Of a DNA stretch of 64,000 bases, positions 35,740 to 43,696 are shown piece after piece. A model generated the notes under the pieces. That model had not been told where the DNA came from, ran no database searches, and worked only from the letters and a program-made list of their open reading frames with translations. How positions within the stretch are numbered: the first letter of the stretch is position 1; each line of letters begins with the position of its first letter. The DNA lies in contig QFPN01000014.1 in NCBI GenBank assembly GCA_003241695.1, positions 19,715 through 83,714 of the forward strand. Direction: 5' to 3'. A program made the position numbers and the translations under genes. The DNA is from Ancylobacter novellus (GTDB lineage Bacteria; Pseudomonadota; Alphaproteobacteria; Rhizobiales; Methylopilaceae).

Positions 35740-37850
35740 TGGCGGATCTGCGCCCGGTTTTCGCTGTCGAGCCTCTGGATCTTGGGCGGTCGGTGCATAT
35801 CGGCAGGCGAAGGGACGTGCTCGAATGCTACGGCGGATTTGATGACGCTTGGTATCGTGACCGTCATCCCGACGTCGAGTTTCTCGGCTGCTCCGCGCTC
35901 GATCATTTTTTGACGTTCGGAGGCGTGCTGGGGCGGGGGATCAATCATGAGATCCCCCGACTGTCGTCGTGTCCAGGCCTCGAGGCGGCTTTGTTCCGCC
36001 GGCCGATCGTGTCGTATTGCACGTCGATCATGAACCGGCCCAACGACGTTCGAGGCACCCTTAGCGCCAATCTTGGCGAGAACCGGGTCCATGCGGAGCG
36101 TCTGGAGTTCGTACTGGTCTTCCTCGACGAGGACCTAGAGATGCATCGATGGGTGCGCGAGGAGTTCGCGTCGGATCTGCGGTCGGGGTATCTTCGGATG
36201 ATCGTCGACGCGCCGCTGTCGGCCTGGCACTTCGGACGCGCCAAGAACGTCCACCGCCGCTTCGCAAGCGGAAGGGTGTTTTCAAGTCTCGATGGCGACA
36301 ACTTCGTCACAGAGCAGGAAACAGATCAACTGCTTGAGATCTATCAGGATTTCGGTGAGAGTTTTATCTTCCATCACTTTTCCGGAAACTGGGGTGACGG
36401 CAGCAGCGGTCGGGTGAGCTCCGGCATGCGGCTTTATGAGGAGATCGGCTATGACGAGACCTTCCTGCCGCGCCAGTACGACGAACTCGATTTCATCCTC
36501 TCGACGCTGACGCAGCGTCCGGACCTCCCTCTCATCCGATTCAACGCTGACAATCATGGCTTAAGTTCGGTCCGATCAAAGACATTCATCAAAAAATCTG
36601 GAGTCAAGAACCGCATCGTCGAAATCGAGCCGGTCGTACGTCGTTTTCCTTTGAATCCAAAGGAAGGAAATTATGTCGACGAAGACCGGCTTCTGGGGGC
36701 GATGCAGTCGTTTAATCAATTTATGTGTTTCGCCAAGAACGCCGGCAGCGCCGAGGTGCGGTCGGATTACATCAGAATGTCATATAAGGCTCGCCAAAGC
36801 CTCGTGGATATCGCGCCGCGCGAAGGCCTGTTCGAGATGATTTTTGGACGGGAGAATCTTCCGCCGCGCGATCTGGCTCTCCGGCCCCACGACGTCTGCA
36901 CGTTCTCCTGCGTCAAGAACGACGAGTTGTTCCTGCCAACTATGTACAGCCATTATAAGTCCATCGGCGTTCGATACATGTTTTTCGTCGACGACGGCTC
37001 TTCGAAACCAATCCGGGAAACGCTTCCGCATGGCGATGTCTTCGTCGTTCGACCGCGGGCGGGTGCCTTCGTGACGTCGAAAACCCTGTGGCTCGAAGCT
37101 CTTATGAACGTCGTGCTCGAAGAGGGGCGATGGGCTCTTACCGTGGACGCCGACGAACTCGTCGACCTGCCGCCGCCATACGCGTCGCTGTCCGGCCTCG
37201 TGGAGGATCTCGAACGGCGAGGGCGGGATTTTATCCCGGGGCTGCTCGTGGATATGCTTCCAGCGGATCTCGGCTCGGGTCTCGACGGATTGCAGCGGTC
37301 CGAGAGTTTCGACGACGCCTTGAATCACTATGCGTTCGTGACGGACGAGCCTCTCGACGCCTATCTGTCTACCCCTTCGGTGCGATGGGCTTTCGGGCCG
37401 TTCGCGCGGCTCTCGTGGACTTTCGACGTGCGCTACCACGCCTTCGGAACGTTCGACTCGTTACGGAAAATCCCACTGTCGCGTGTACGGGCGAAGCGGC
37501 ACCTCAACCAAGGCTTCCATACGCTGCATTACACCGACGACACGCCCGACCCGGACAGCGGGATCTGGGAGGGGGAGCACGTTCTGCCGATCCGTCACTT
37601 CAAGCTGCTCAAGCTGTTTTCAGAGGCGGAACGCGCAAGAACGATCGCGCAGGTCGCGTCGACCACGACGTCGCAGTATCATGCGCGCACGACAGAAAAT
37701 ATTCGTCGCATTTTCGGAGATGATTCGGCGGCGCAGATCGAGCGGCTCATGTCGCTGCCGCGCCGACCCTATGCTGACGGCTTCCTGAAATCCATCCGAC
37801 CGGATGAATTTCTCGAAGCAGAAATGTCGACGGCCGCAGCGACGACATGA
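35739..37850 (+). CDS. large glycosyltransferase with one YPDV-type repeat and two GT-A-like domains
   Basis: From the ATG at 35739 (GTG at 35736 also possible; GGAGAG upstream) the product has 703 residues. An N-terminal repeat (about 30-70; FDDAWYRDRHPDVEFLG, then DHFLTFGGVLGRGIN) matches the repeats in the 22290-24887 protein. A first GT-A-like domain follows (about 88-260; IVSYCTSIMNRPNDVRGTLS, SSLDGDNFV), then a Glyco_tranf_2_4-like domain (about 380-560; CTFSCVKNDELFLPTMYSHY, YMFFVDDGSSKPIRETLPHG, ALTVDADELVDLPPPYASL). It could add two residues to a chain. The last gene of the 33197-37850 run. Confidence 0.75.
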   Translation: MADLRPVFAVEPLDLGRSVHIGRRRDVLECYGGFDDAWYRDRHPDVEFLGCSALDHFLTFGGVLGRGINHEIPRLSSCPGLEAALFRRPIVSYCTSIMNRPNDVRGTLSANLGENRVHAERLEFVLVFLDEDLEMHRWVREEFASDLRSGYLRMIVDAPLSAWHFGRAKNVHRRFASGRVFSSLDGDNFVTEQETDQLLEIYQDFGESFIFHHFSGNWGDGSSGRVSSGMRLYEEIGYDETFLPRQYDELDFILSTLTQRPDLPLIRFNADNHGLSSVRSKTFIKKSGVKNRIVEIEPVVRRFPLNPKEGNYVDEDRLLGAMQSFNQFMCFAKNAGSAEVRSDYIRMSYKARQSLVDIAPREGLFEMIFGRENLPPRDLALRPHDVCTFSCVKNDELFLPTMYSHYKSIGVRYMFFVDDGSSKPIRETLPHGDVFVVRPRAGAFVTSKTLWLEALMNVVLEEGRWALTVDADELVDLPPPYASLSGLVEDLERRGRDFIPGLLVDMLPADLGSGLDGLQRSESFDDALNHYAFVTDEPLDAYLSTPSVRWAFGPFARLSWTFDVRYHAFGTFDSLRKIPLSRVRAKRHLNQGFHTLHYTDDTPDPDSGIWEGEHVLPIRHFKLLKLFSEAERARTIAQVASTTTSQYHARTTENIRRIFGDDSAAQIERLMSLPRRPYADGFLKSIRPDEFLEAEMSTAAATT

Positions 37851-38064
37851 CTCGCTCGGCGCGGAGGCGTTCCGCGATCCGCCGCGGGCCGATCCAAGTC
37901 GCCCCCCAATCCGCGCCGCAAACGTCGAGGTTCGCGGCGCATGGTCGGCCGGGCGCGACGGAGCCGGCCGTCGCCTGCAAGTGGGGTTTACGCCCGGAGA
38001 ACCGCCCGGTAGCCTATCGCCTGCCTCATGTCGCGAATGCTGGTCAGCGCATCGTGGCGTTTCG

Positions 38065-38081
38065 CCGAATGAAATATTCGG
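38065..38081. promoter_or_regulatory. inverted repeat upstream of the MarR-like gene, candidate operator
   Basis: CCGAAT and ATTCGG form perfect 6-bp arms around a 5-base spacer, 37 bases before the ATG at 38119. MarR regulators often bind such palindromes in their own promoter. Not tested. Confidence 0.35.
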
Positions 38082-38118
38082 ATTGGTCCAGCACAGGACT
38101 ATGGGAAAGGAATTTCAG

Positions 38119-38583
38119 ATGGATACGGCCGCTGAATCGGTTGATCAGGTGAAAGAGTTTGAGAATCTGATTCTGTTTTCACACAGGTTCAATTCTCTTC
38201 TTAAGAACTCGACGGTTTTTGAAGGTGCAGGCCTGTCCATCGCGAGCTTCAGCCTTTTGAGCGTGGTGGCGGCGGAAGCGGGCGTTCCAGTGCACAAGGC
38301 CTTTCTCAAGGCCGCCATCACCGACAAGGACGAGCAGAAATCCATGCGTCAGGATCTCACCGCCGAAGGGCTGGTGGTCGAGAAGTCGATCGGCGGCGGC
38401 AGGAAGGGGCTCGAGATCACCGATAAGGGGCTCGCGGCTGTCGAACGGGTCAGAGCTGAGCTTTTGGAGGCCGTCGGTAAGGCCGAGGTGAAGTCCTGGA
38501 AGGCTGTTCCTCGGCTCGCGTCGATCGTTCGCACCCTTCGGCCGGTTCTGACAGCTCCGGAAGCGGCGGCCGACCCATCCTGA
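38119..38583 (+). CDS. MarR-like winged-helix regulator
   Basis: This 154-residue protein has the length and pattern of a MarR-type regulator: an N-terminal helix (FENLILFSHRFNSLLKNSTV), a central helix-turn-helix-like stretch (VHKAFLKAAITDKDEQKSMR), and a wing EGLVVEKSIGGGRKGLEITD with the basic GGGRKG turn, then KGLAAVERVRAELLEAVGKA. The ATG at 38119 follows AAAGGA; an ATG six codons upstream (38101) is possible. It is the only regulator inside the glycan locus, so control of the locus is a reasonable guess. An inverted repeat precedes it. Confidence 0.65.
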   Translation: MDTAAESVDQVKEFENLILFSHRFNSLLKNSTVFEGAGLSIASFSLLSVVAAEAGVPVHKAFLKAAITDKDEQKSMRQDLTAEGLVVEKSIGGGRKGLEITDKGLAAVERVRAELLEAVGKAEVKSWKAVPRLASIVRTLRPVLTAPEAAADPS

Positions 38584-38740
38584 CGGTCGGCGAGCGCACG
38601 CTCGTCTTCAACCGATACGAGAGGCGAAGTCCGCGCTCGTCGGACTTCGCAAGCTCTTGTCAGCTTTTCCGATTGTCCAATCTCGCCGCGCGCTCGGAGC
38701 GACCTGCGGCGATCTTCGGCCACGCTACAAGGTCCAAGCT

Positions 38741-39343
38741 ATGATCGCGTCCTCGGACTACAAGTTCGTATTGTTGTGCAATCCTAAGACAGCGACCACC
38801 GCTTTTGAGTCCGCCTATAACCGATATGCAGATTTCAGGCTGGGGCCTCGGCCGAAGTGGAAGCACATCAACTATCGGAAATATAAAAATATATTTGGTG
38901 ATTATTTCGAGCATGAGGGGTGCGACGTCTATGTGGTGGTCCGCCATCCGATCAGCACGCTCGTGAGCTGGTATAGCTACCGCGCCCGATCGGAAATTGC
39001 TGACCCCACGCACGCCAATTACGTCAACTACACGGGCGGCATGTCGTTCGAGCGTTTCGTAGACGAGTGGAGCCGTCCGAACGCCCCAAGTTTTGCGCGC
39101 GTCACCAACTTCATGGATTTCTGCTCCACGGAAGACAAGAAGCTTGCGCCCCTAAAATACTTTCGGTTCGAGGACATTGGCCGCTTGAATGAGGTGCTGT
39201 CCTCGAAGGTCGGCGCAGACGTGCAGTTGCCCGTCGTGAACAGGTCGTCGTCCGCGACTGTCGATTACGACCGCGACGCGGTCAGCCGCGTGCCGCGAAT
39301 GGCGAGGCTCATCGAGGCCTATGAAGGCATCCGCTTCGAATGA
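38741..39343 (+). CDS. sulfotransferase-like protein 5
   Basis: This 200-residue protein has P-loop FVLLCNPKTATTAFESAYNR at the N-terminus and the 3'-phosphate-binding block YVVVRHPISTLVSWYSYRAR (RHP-x5-SW), the clearest sulfotransferase pair in the window, then LKYFRFEDIGRLNEVLSS. The ATG at 38741 is chosen because the P-loop starts ten residues later. It ends ATGA over the start of the alginate-lyase-family gene, so the two are co-translated. It resembles the family of heparan/chondroitin-type sulfotransferase_2 domains. Confidence 0.75.
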   Translation: MIASSDYKFVLLCNPKTATTAFESAYNRYADFRLGPRPKWKHINYRKYKNIFGDYFEHEGCDVYVVVRHPISTLVSWYSYRARSEIADPTHANYVNYTGGMSFERFVDEWSRPNAPSFARVTNFMDFCSTEDKKLAPLKYFRFEDIGRLNEVLSSKVGADVQLPVVNRSSSATVDYDRDAVSRVPRMARLIEAYEGIRFE

Positions 39344-40449
39344 AGGGCGCGCACGCGACTCCTTGGCCATTGGCCGCGCACGGCGCCGACGCCTTGAACG
39401 CCCGCGCGCTTTCCGTCGATTGGTCCCGACTTGGGGGCTATGGCCGGCGGCGGTGGAAAAGCCCGGCCGTCGCGCTAGCCGGCTTCGTTCTTGCCGCATT
39501 GGCGTTCTCTCCGGTGTTCGCCTACGTCTGCCCGACGCCGCCGCCGGCGGTCGAGAAGGTCGAGGGCCTGAATTTCTATGCCGACGCGCGTGGGTCGATC
39601 GTTGACTCCTCGCGGTCGCTACAAAATCGCGAGATGTCGCGGCCGGTTCGGACTTTCGAGGAGGACCTCGCGCGGCTCGCCACTGCGGCTCAGCGCGGAG
39701 ACGCGGGAGCCGGCGCCTGCGTCGGCGGCTGGCTCGCAGACTGGGCACGGCGAGGAGCTATGACAGCGGAGCCGGCCACGGCGCAGGGCCGCTTCATTCG
39801 TCGCTGGGCGACCGTCGCGGCGGCGATGGCCTATCTAAGAGCGAAGGCGGACGTTTCCGAGAAGGATCGGGAGGTGATCAAGCCCTGGCTGCTGCGGCTG
39901 GCGGTCACGGCGTCGATGCCGCCGGATCTCCGCGCCGACAAACGGAACAATCATTTCTACTGGGCGGCTTTCGCCGTTGGGGCGGCGGGCCTAGCGGTCG
40001 ATGACGATCGGCTCATCGATCAAGCGCGCGCTGCTTACGGTGCAGCTCTTCGCGACATTCAGCTTGACGGCCATCTGCCACGAGAAGCGCGTCGAGGCGG
40101 GAAAGCGTGGGCCTATCACGACTTCTCGGCGCTGCCGCTGGTCATGCTGGCCGAAATTGGCGCCCGGAAGGGCGAAGACTGGTATTCATACCAGAATGGA
40201 GCGCTGCATCGTCTTGTGGCCTTCGTGCTCTCAGGCTACCGCGACCCGCGAGAAGTGGAGCGCAGGTCCGGAACGAAGCAGAAAGCGGGCGGGCTGGACC
40301 GGCGTCTCGATTGGTATCCACTTTATGCCCGCCGTTTCCCTGACCGCGTCCGAGATTACAAAGACCTCGGTCTCGACACGCGCAACTATTGGGACCGTCG
40401 GGTCGGCGGCGACATGCGCGTGCTCGCGGAACGTTGGATCAATCGCTGA
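39340..40449 (+). CDS. alginate-lyase-family protein (PL5-like)
   Basis: This 369-residue protein has an N-terminal membrane/signal segment (about 41-62; SPAVALAGFVLAALAFSPVF), then a helical domain with the PL5 motif NNHFYWAAFAVGAAGLAVDD (N203, N204, H205, Y207), HLPREARRGGKAWAYHDFSA and ALPLVMLAEI. Known PL5 enzymes cleave mannuronate bonds in the periplasm. The motif carries F where characterised AlgL has S. An ATGA overlap couples it to a sulfotransferase gene, so the substrate is more likely the local glycan than alginate. It would trim or degrade polymer during export. It is the last intact gene of the locus. Confidence 0.82.
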   Translation: MKGAHATPWPLAAHGADALNARALSVDWSRLGGYGRRRWKSPAVALAGFVLAALAFSPVFAYVCPTPPPAVEKVEGLNFYADARGSIVDSSRSLQNREMSRPVRTFEEDLARLATAAQRGDAGAGACVGGWLADWARRGAMTAEPATAQGRFIRRWATVAAAMAYLRAKADVSEKDREVIKPWLLRLAVTASMPPDLRADKRNNHFYWAAFAVGAAGLAVDDDRLIDQARAAYGAALRDIQLDGHLPREARRGGKAWAYHDFSALPLVMLAEIGARKGEDWYSYQNGALHRLVAFVLSGYRDPREVERRSGTKQKAGGLDRRLDWYPLYARRFPDRVRDYKDLGLDTRNYWDRRVGGDMRVLAERWINR

Positions 40450-40517
40450 CAGGCGCGCACAGCTAGAGATGTTTGATCTCGCCATATGATGGTGCAGTCT
40501 TTTGGGCGGACTAGAAG

Positions 40518-40835
40518 GAAGTTCTGTGGGCTATGTCGAGCATGGGGCGACACGTTTACAGTGTCGGGCCGTCGAGCGATACCGTTTGAGTACAAGAGAG
40601 GCTGAGAACTCAGACGAAGCGCTGTGGCACAACCATAAGGTCGTCGTGAAGTAGCGCAAGCGCATGCGGTCGCCAATCTGAAGACCGGTCCAACCGAGAT
40701 CGACGGTGCTGCTGGTAGAGGGTAAGGAGGTTGGCGACACCTTCCGGCGGCATAGGCTTTGCCGCTGGACGACTCATCTATGGGCTTAAGCCGATGATCC
40801 CGCATCTTACGCGCTCGTCGCTGCAACGGTGCTGG
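40518..40835 (+). mobile_element. decayed IS481-family transposase fragment (N-terminal half)
   Basis: Translated in changing frames, this stretch gives an IS481 N-terminus: VEHGATRLQCRAVERYR, PRSTVLLVEG, TFRRH and YGLKPMIPHLTRSSLQRCW, matching the usual PRSTVL ... FRRHTLLPLDD ... PHLTRSSLHRC order. At least two frameshifts and two stop codons are present. It is cut off on the right by the IS3-type remnant. Inactive. Confidence 0.7.
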
Positions 40836-40836
40836 C

Positions 40837-41262
40837 CTGCCCCCTGAGAAGTGGTCCTACTCGGGGTATGCCTTCGGCCAGTTGGGGTCTTGCCTCTGAC
40901 TTTAGTCCGCTCAGGAGGCGACCTTTCGAGCGTATTGACCTCAGTGAGCGAAGGTCTTTGGCGTCAAGTGACCCAGGCCGAGTGGGGCCGTTCCGTGTTG
41001 TAGTCGATCCTCCTTCGATCCGGTCACGGGCGTCGGGCAGCGACAGGAATCGACGTGTGTTGAGACATTCGGCTCGGATGCGAGCGTTGAACGCCTCGAT
41101 GAAGGCGTTGTCGGTCGGCGTTCCGGGTCTTGAGAAGTCCAATTCGACGCCGTTGAGGTAGGCCCACTGGTCAAGCAGCCGGCCAGCGAACTCAGGTCGT
41201 TGTCGACGCGGATCTTCTTTGGCTTGCCGGACCTGACGCCGCTGTCCGGGTTCTTCATGTGA
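40837..41262 (-). mobile_element. decayed IS3-family transposase C-terminal fragment with terminal repeat
   Basis: The minus strand encodes, with at least two frameshifts, the end of an IS3-type integrase domain: GKPKKIRVDN, LLDQWAYLNGVELDFSRPGT, PTDNAFIEAFNARIRAECLN, RRFLSLPDARDRIE, DYNTERPHSA and LGHLTPKTFAH. The invariant Glu of the DDE triad falls in IEAFN. A terminal-repeat-like CCCCCTGAGAAGTGGTCC lies at 40840-40857. The 5' half of the transposase is missing. The element sits inside or against the IS481 fragment, so it arrived later. Confidence 0.78.
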
Positions 41263-41385
41263 GTGGATGACTGTTCACGAATGCGCGATATCAGCCCAAG
41301 GTTGACTTGACGGTAAAAAAACAACCTAAGAACCTCTCAAGATTGTCACTTCGACGATTGAAATCAACACCTGATCGGGCAGATC

Positions 41386-41580
41386 ATGCATCTCTCGAGC
41401 GATGTATTCTCTATCAGCAAGAGGCTTCTCGACATCGAGGATGCTATTGCTGATGTTATTATTAAGCTCGAAGCTCTAAATGACACAGTAAAGAGAATCC
41501 CTCATTCGCCCGACTACGACGCGAGGGATGTCGTCCAGGCCGTCCTAGACGCGCTCCGCCCGCTAAGGGATCGGAGATAA
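41386..41580 (+). CDS. small hypothetical protein, 64 aa
   Basis: The ATG at 41386 opens a 64-residue, mostly helical, acidic protein (SISKRLLDIEDAIADVIIKL, ALNDTVKRIPHSPDYDARDV). Amphipathic spacing supports a genuine coiled-coil-like peptide, but there is no clear Shine-Dalgarno and the neighbourhood is full of remnants. No family was recognised; it could be an orphan of a lost toxin-antitoxin or mobile element. Confidence 0.4.
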   Translation: MHLSSDVFSISKRLLDIEDAIADVIIKLEALNDTVKRIPHSPDYDARDVVQAVLDALRPLRDRR

Positions 41581-41825
41581 ACCCTCACCTTACTAATTCA
41601 GGTCCACCGCTCCCGAAGCAGGCATTAGATCTTCAGCCTTATCTCATCATCCCTTTCGCGCGCTCCGATCATTTCGACCAGTTCGAGAGTGAGCGGCCCA
41701 GCATCTATGTGGCCGATTGCGAGGTGCTAAGCGCCTTGGTTCTGGAGCGCCTCTGAAAAACGTGAGCGCCTCTGGTCTGTGAGGGTCCCCCCGGATTTGT
41801 ATCCGGTCTTAATGTGAGGCTCCGG

Positions 41826-41861
41826 GCCTCATTGGCCGGGGTTAACCCCGGCCAATGAGGC
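41826..41861. repeat. perfect 36-bp palindrome
   Basis: The bases from 41826 to 41861 read the same on both strands without a single mismatch; the left arm is GCCTCATTGGCCGGGGTT and the centre is GTTAAC. It has no loop, so as RNA it would make an 18-bp stem. It lies at the junction between an unassigned stretch and the broken acetyltransferase gene. It could be a terminator, two inverted copies of one element end, or a recombination scar. Confidence 0.85.
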
Positions 41862-41862
41862 G

Positions 41863-42129
41863 AATTGTGGCTGGGCGCGGCGCACCGGGGCAGGGGGCTT
41901 GCGACCGAGGTCGCGCGCCGTGCTCGACGTCGCGTTCGAGATCACGGGGGCCGCGGCCGCGACGGCGCGCTGCCGCGTCACCAATCCCGCCTCGCGCGGA
42001 GTGCTGGAGCGCTGCGGCTTCTAGTGGGAAGGCGGAGGCTTCGTGCGCGCGGCCGGAGCGCCGGGTTCGGTCGCGGTCGACGTCTTCCGCCTCGACCGCG
42101 ACCTGTTCCTGTCGCTGAAGGAATGGGGG
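41863..42129 (+). pseudogene. GNAT-family N-acetyltransferase remnant
   Basis: Two frames together give a C-terminal GNAT domain: WLGAAHRGRGLATEVAR (acetyl-CoA-binding Q/R-x2-G-x-G/A), then after a frameshift VLDVAFEITGAAAATARCRV, TNPASRGVLERCGF, and after an in-frame TAG at 42022 FVRAAGAPGSVAVDVFRLDR and SLKEWG. The N-terminal half is absent and the sequence starts directly after the palindrome. Not functional. Confidence 0.72.
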
Positions 42130-42236
42130 CTGCAACGCGGCTACGGTTGCGATCTCACGATCGGGCAGCAGGGCGACAGGACGCCGACGCTCGAGGCCGA
42201 GGACGATCGATCCATAGCGGCAGATGCCTCGGACGG

Positions 42237-42625
42237 CTAGTCGTCGACGCCGACGACATGGAGCGGCGCATCCGGCTTCATCGTCCGTCTCCGTACGCCC
42301 CGCAGCAGCGTGTCGTTGTGACCGGCAGCATGAGGCGTCGAGCAAGGCCTGCTCCCGGCCGCCCGCCCAGCGCCAGGCCAAGATGATGGACAACGGTCTC
42401 CAGCCGTTCGGCCCGTCGAGCTCGATGGCCCAGAAAGCCGGCGAAGGGCTCCCCGAAGATCCGCCGCGGGCAGCTCGCCTGTTCGCACACGAACCGTCTC
42501 GCCGTCAGGCGCAGCCGAACTGGGCGCCCGGCGAACGGCAGGTCGGGGACTGTGGGGACATAGCGGCTGTGAATGCGCTGGGCCGGTGAATAGCAAAGCG
42601 GACACCGAGCATCCGCCGCCTTCGA
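42237..42625 (-). mobile_element. ISL3-family transposase N-terminal fragment
   Basis: The minus strand encodes the N-terminal zinc-ribbon part of an ISL3 transposase: ARCPLCYSPAQRIHSRYVPT, LPFAGRPVRLRLTARRFVCE, ASCPRRIFGEPFAGFLGHRA, LGLALGGRPGAGLARRLMLP, then after a frameshift NDTLLRGVRRR and LHVVGVDD, where it is cut off. The catalytic domain and terminal repeats are missing. Its left edge joins the GNAT remnant and its right edge runs into the GIY-YIG gene. Confidence 0.75.
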
Positions 42626-43119
42626 CCGAAGACCTTTATGCCGCTCGCCTCGACCTTCACCCGATCTACGATGAGCCCAGCGGGCGCCAACGCGTTCGCT
42701 CGGAAGCAAGTGGTCATGACGGTGCTTTCGCCGGCTTCGACTACGTGAGCCTCGATTTCTCGATGCTCGAAACAATCGTCAGGATCGAACGCCTCGACTG
42801 GAAGACAGCTTTGCAGAACGTGAAGGGCGTCTACCTCATCGTCGATAAGAGCTCCGGAAAGAAATACGTGGGATCGGCCTACAACGGTGTCGGCATATGG
42901 TCTCGCTGGTCGGGCTACGTGACCAGCGGTCACGGGTGGAACGTGGCGCTCGTGGAATTGTTGGCGAACAAAGGTGTAGCCTACGCTAGGGAAAACTTCC
43001 GCATGACATTGCTGGAAGCGTGGCCCTACCGGACCGAGGACAGGATTATCATCGGCCGCGAGACTCACTGGAAGGAGGCGCTGCTGACCCGCGGCGACTT
43101 CGGCTACAATAGGAACTGA
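42586..43119 (+). CDS. GIY-YIG nuclease family protein, probably N-terminally truncated
   Basis: This 177-residue product has a GIY-YIG domain at about 78-165: NVKGVYLIVDKSSGKKYVGS, then GIWSRWSGYVTSGHGW and RIIIGRETHWKEALLTR with the catalytic Arg and Glu regions. The reading frame opens at a GTG at 42586 inside the ISL3 fragment, and the first dozen residues are IS-derived, so the original N-terminal domain seen in longer family members has been lost. Activity is possible because the nuclease domain is complete. Confidence 0.65.
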   Translation: MNSKADTEHPPPSTEDLYAARLDLHPIYDEPSGRQRVRSEASGHDGAFAGFDYVSLDFSMLETIVRIERLDWKTALQNVKGVYLIVDKSSGKKYVGSAYNGVGIWSRWSGYVTSGHGWNVALVELLANKGVAYARENFRMTLLEAWPYRTEDRIIIGRETHWKEALLTRGDFGYNRN

Positions 43120-43147
43120 TCATCGCCGATCTCGAAGTGCTGGTTGC

Positions 43148-43555
43148 GTGCCCCGTCATCCGCTTGTCGTCTTTGTTGATGAAGCCCACCAATTTCTTGA
43201 AAGAACTATAGACGATGACTACGCGTCGATGCGCTCGGACGCGGTGGTTCTGATCGCCGAGGAAGGCCGTAAGTACGGGCTGGCCTGCGTGCTAGCGACA
43301 CAACGGCCGCGGGACGTGCCGGCGGACGTCCTCAGCCGGCTAGGCACGGTCTTCGTCCACCGCCTGACCAACTACCAGGCCCGTGAGGCGGACGAGCGCG
43401 CGTGCGGCGACCTGGATCGCGGTGCTGCCCGGTTTCAGGCAGACCTTCCCGAGCTTCTTCGACGACACGCCCAAACCTCCCTCGCGACGTCGATACTGAC
43501 GCTCTGTTCGGCAGGGAATGAAGTCGTTTCTGGCGCCCACCCGCGGACGATTTGA
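43148..43555 (+). pseudogene. HerA-like ATPase C-terminal remnant
   Basis: The fragment encodes the Walker B and sensor region of a HerA/DUF87-type ATPase: PLVVFVDEAHQFL, VLIAEEGRKYGLACVLATQR, RDVPADVLSRLGTVFVHRLT, ERACGDLDR. After ACGDLDR the usual C-terminus is replaced by a frameshifted tail, and Walker A and the N-terminal domain are absent. HerA with a nuclease is common in defence and repair islands, so this may be what is left of such a unit with the GIY-YIG gene. Confidence 0.7.
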
Positions 43556-43696
43556 AACGCCGGCGATCGACGGCGGGACGCCACCCCTATGATGAAACAA
43601 ACAGCCGAGTTTGACCCAAAGCAGTCGTCGCGCTGATCCGCTTGCAGGCCACCTGCAGGAGCATTTTATCCTCACAAGTTGGACGTCCGATCCGGC

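Noticed and set aside
43628..43646. TGCAGG-CCA-CCTGCA hairpin as kdp terminator
   Set aside because: The stem is only 6 bp and there is no T-tract on the expected strand.
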